Part shown: positions 63,455 through 64,000 of the stretch, one piece after another
Layout: the number at the start of each line of letters is the position of its first letter
Numbering within the stretch: the stretch's first letter is position 1
DNA from: Planctomycetaceae bacterium
GTDB taxonomy: Bacteria > Planctomycetota > Planctomycetia > Planctomycetales > Planctomycetaceae
Direction of reading: 5' to 3'
NCBI GenBank assembly: GCA_041398825.1
Contig: JAWKTX010000005.1
Location: 369,870-433,869 of the forward strand
Length of the DNA: 64,000 bases
Made by a program: the position numbers and the translations under genes
Notes under the pieces: model-generated
What the model saw: only the letters and a program-made list of their open reading frames with translations
Told to the model about the DNA's origin: nothing
Database searches by the model: none

Positions 63455-64000
63455 ATGGCCAAAGTTTACTTTTACTACTCCGCAATGAACGCCGGGAAGT
63501 CAACCGCCCTGCTTCAGGCTGCCTATAACTACCAGGAACGGGGCATGAGGCCATTGCTGCTGACCCCGCAGTTGGATACGCGATTCGGCGCCGGGCGAAT
63601 TGCTTCACGAATTGGTCTGCAGTCAGAGGCGGTGACATTTAACCAAACCGATTCGCTTCTGGAAATTGCCCGGCTGCAGCATCAGGCCGAATCACTGGCG
63701 TGTGTATTTGTCGATGAAGCACAGTTTTTGACCCGACGGCAGGTGTTTGAACTGGGCGAAATTGCAGACCGCATCGGAATTCCTGTGCTGGCGTACGGAT
63801 TGCGCACGGATTTTCAGGGGAATCTGTTCGAAGGAAGTCAGTACCTGCTGGCGTGGGCTGATGTTCTGTCTGAAATCAAGACCATTTGTCACTGCGGACG
63901 AAAGGCCACGATGGTGCTGAGAATCGATTCCGAGGGAAAACCCCTGCGAGCCGGAAATCAAATTAAGGTGGGGGGCAACGAAAGCTATGTGTCCGTCTGC
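63455..64000 (+). CDS. tdk: Thymidine kinase (3' truncated by window)
   Basis: The first 182 codons from ATG 63455 are present; the gene runs off the window end. Walker A SAMNAGKST, Walker B in ACVFVDEAQFL, the lasso/Zn Cys pair in KTICHCGRKATM, and VGGNESYVSVC at the window end. It phosphorylates thymidine to dTMP in the salvage pathway (type II, TK1-like). The aldolase gene is divergent just before it (gap about 100 bases from 63353). Confidence 0.95.
   Translation, partial: MAKVYFYYSAMNAGKSTALLQAAYNYQERGMRPLLLTPQLDTRFGAGRIASRIGLQSEAVTFNQTDSLLEIARLQHQAESLACVFVDEAQFLTRRQVFELGEIADRIGIPVLAYGLRTDFQGNLFEGSQYLLAWADVLSEIKTICHCGRKATMVLRIDSEGKPLRAGNQIKVGGNESYVSVC

Overview
The window looks like a chromosomal segment of a planctomycete (Planctomycetota, Planctomycetales-like). 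The support is the mixture of genes: a DUF1501 protein, DUF11-type secreted proteins, an archaeal-type formylmethanofuran/formyltransferase-hydrolase subunit A (FhcA), vWA proteins with signal peptides, SMP-30 plus esterase fusions, a Lys/Ala-rich histone-like protein, many Gfo/Idh, SDR and TIM-barrel sugar enzymes, and short operons separated by sizeable gaps. By eye the GC content is moderate (mid 50s percent). No rRNA, tRNA, CRISPR array, insertion sequence or prophage was recognised; the window is mostly housekeeping and cell-envelope genes.

Layout. 1-861 is the end of a hybrid histidine kinase. 923-4596 (minus) is a cluster of three secreted or lipoprotein genes, two of them paralogues. 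4938-8675 (plus) holds a LolA-like secreted protein, a vWA membrane protein and a serpin. 8849-14568 (plus) holds a DapA-family aldolase, a multidomain esterase-esterase-SMP-30 protein and a HEAT/LRR lipoprotein. 14832-18677 has a small membrane protein, a B12-binding-type radical SAM enzyme and, convergent with it, fhcA. 18980-24324 (plus) has a vWA protein, a two-component system and a family-4 uracil-DNA glycosylase. 24447-29710 (plus) has an RND transporter and an SMP-30/alpha-beta hydrolase fusion. 29746-33820 (minus) has an exo/endonuclease/phosphatase-family protein, a Gfo/Idh dehydrogenase and DUF1501. 34030-34949 (plus) is a two-gene membrane operon that resembles a Pycsar effector (PycTM) with a small partner.

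35153-39417 carries transaldolase, argD and a CobA-HemD fusion. 39876-43503 is a tightly overlapping three-gene operon (membrane protein, MacB/LolD-type ATPase, TolC-like channel). 43599-47986 has an SH3-like envelope protein, a redoxin and an AAA+ ATPase. 48472-51942 has an SDR, a TIM-barrel isomerase, a histone H1-like basic protein with its own terminator and a PhyH dioxygenase. 52029-58302 has dgkA, a membrane protein, a giant AsmA/TamB-like protein and an outer-membrane barrel. 58684-64000 has a CnoX-type thioredoxin-TPR protein, a GT-C-like membrane protein, dapF, an HpaI-type aldolase and the start of thymidine kinase.

The most interesting candidates for undescribed biology are the 39876-43503 operon (an ABC ATPase and TolC channel with an unrecognised two-helix membrane protein where a FtsX-type permease would be expected) and the PycTM-like pair at 34030-34949, which has no nucleotide cyclase beside it. 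All assignments come from reading motifs and context; no database search was run.
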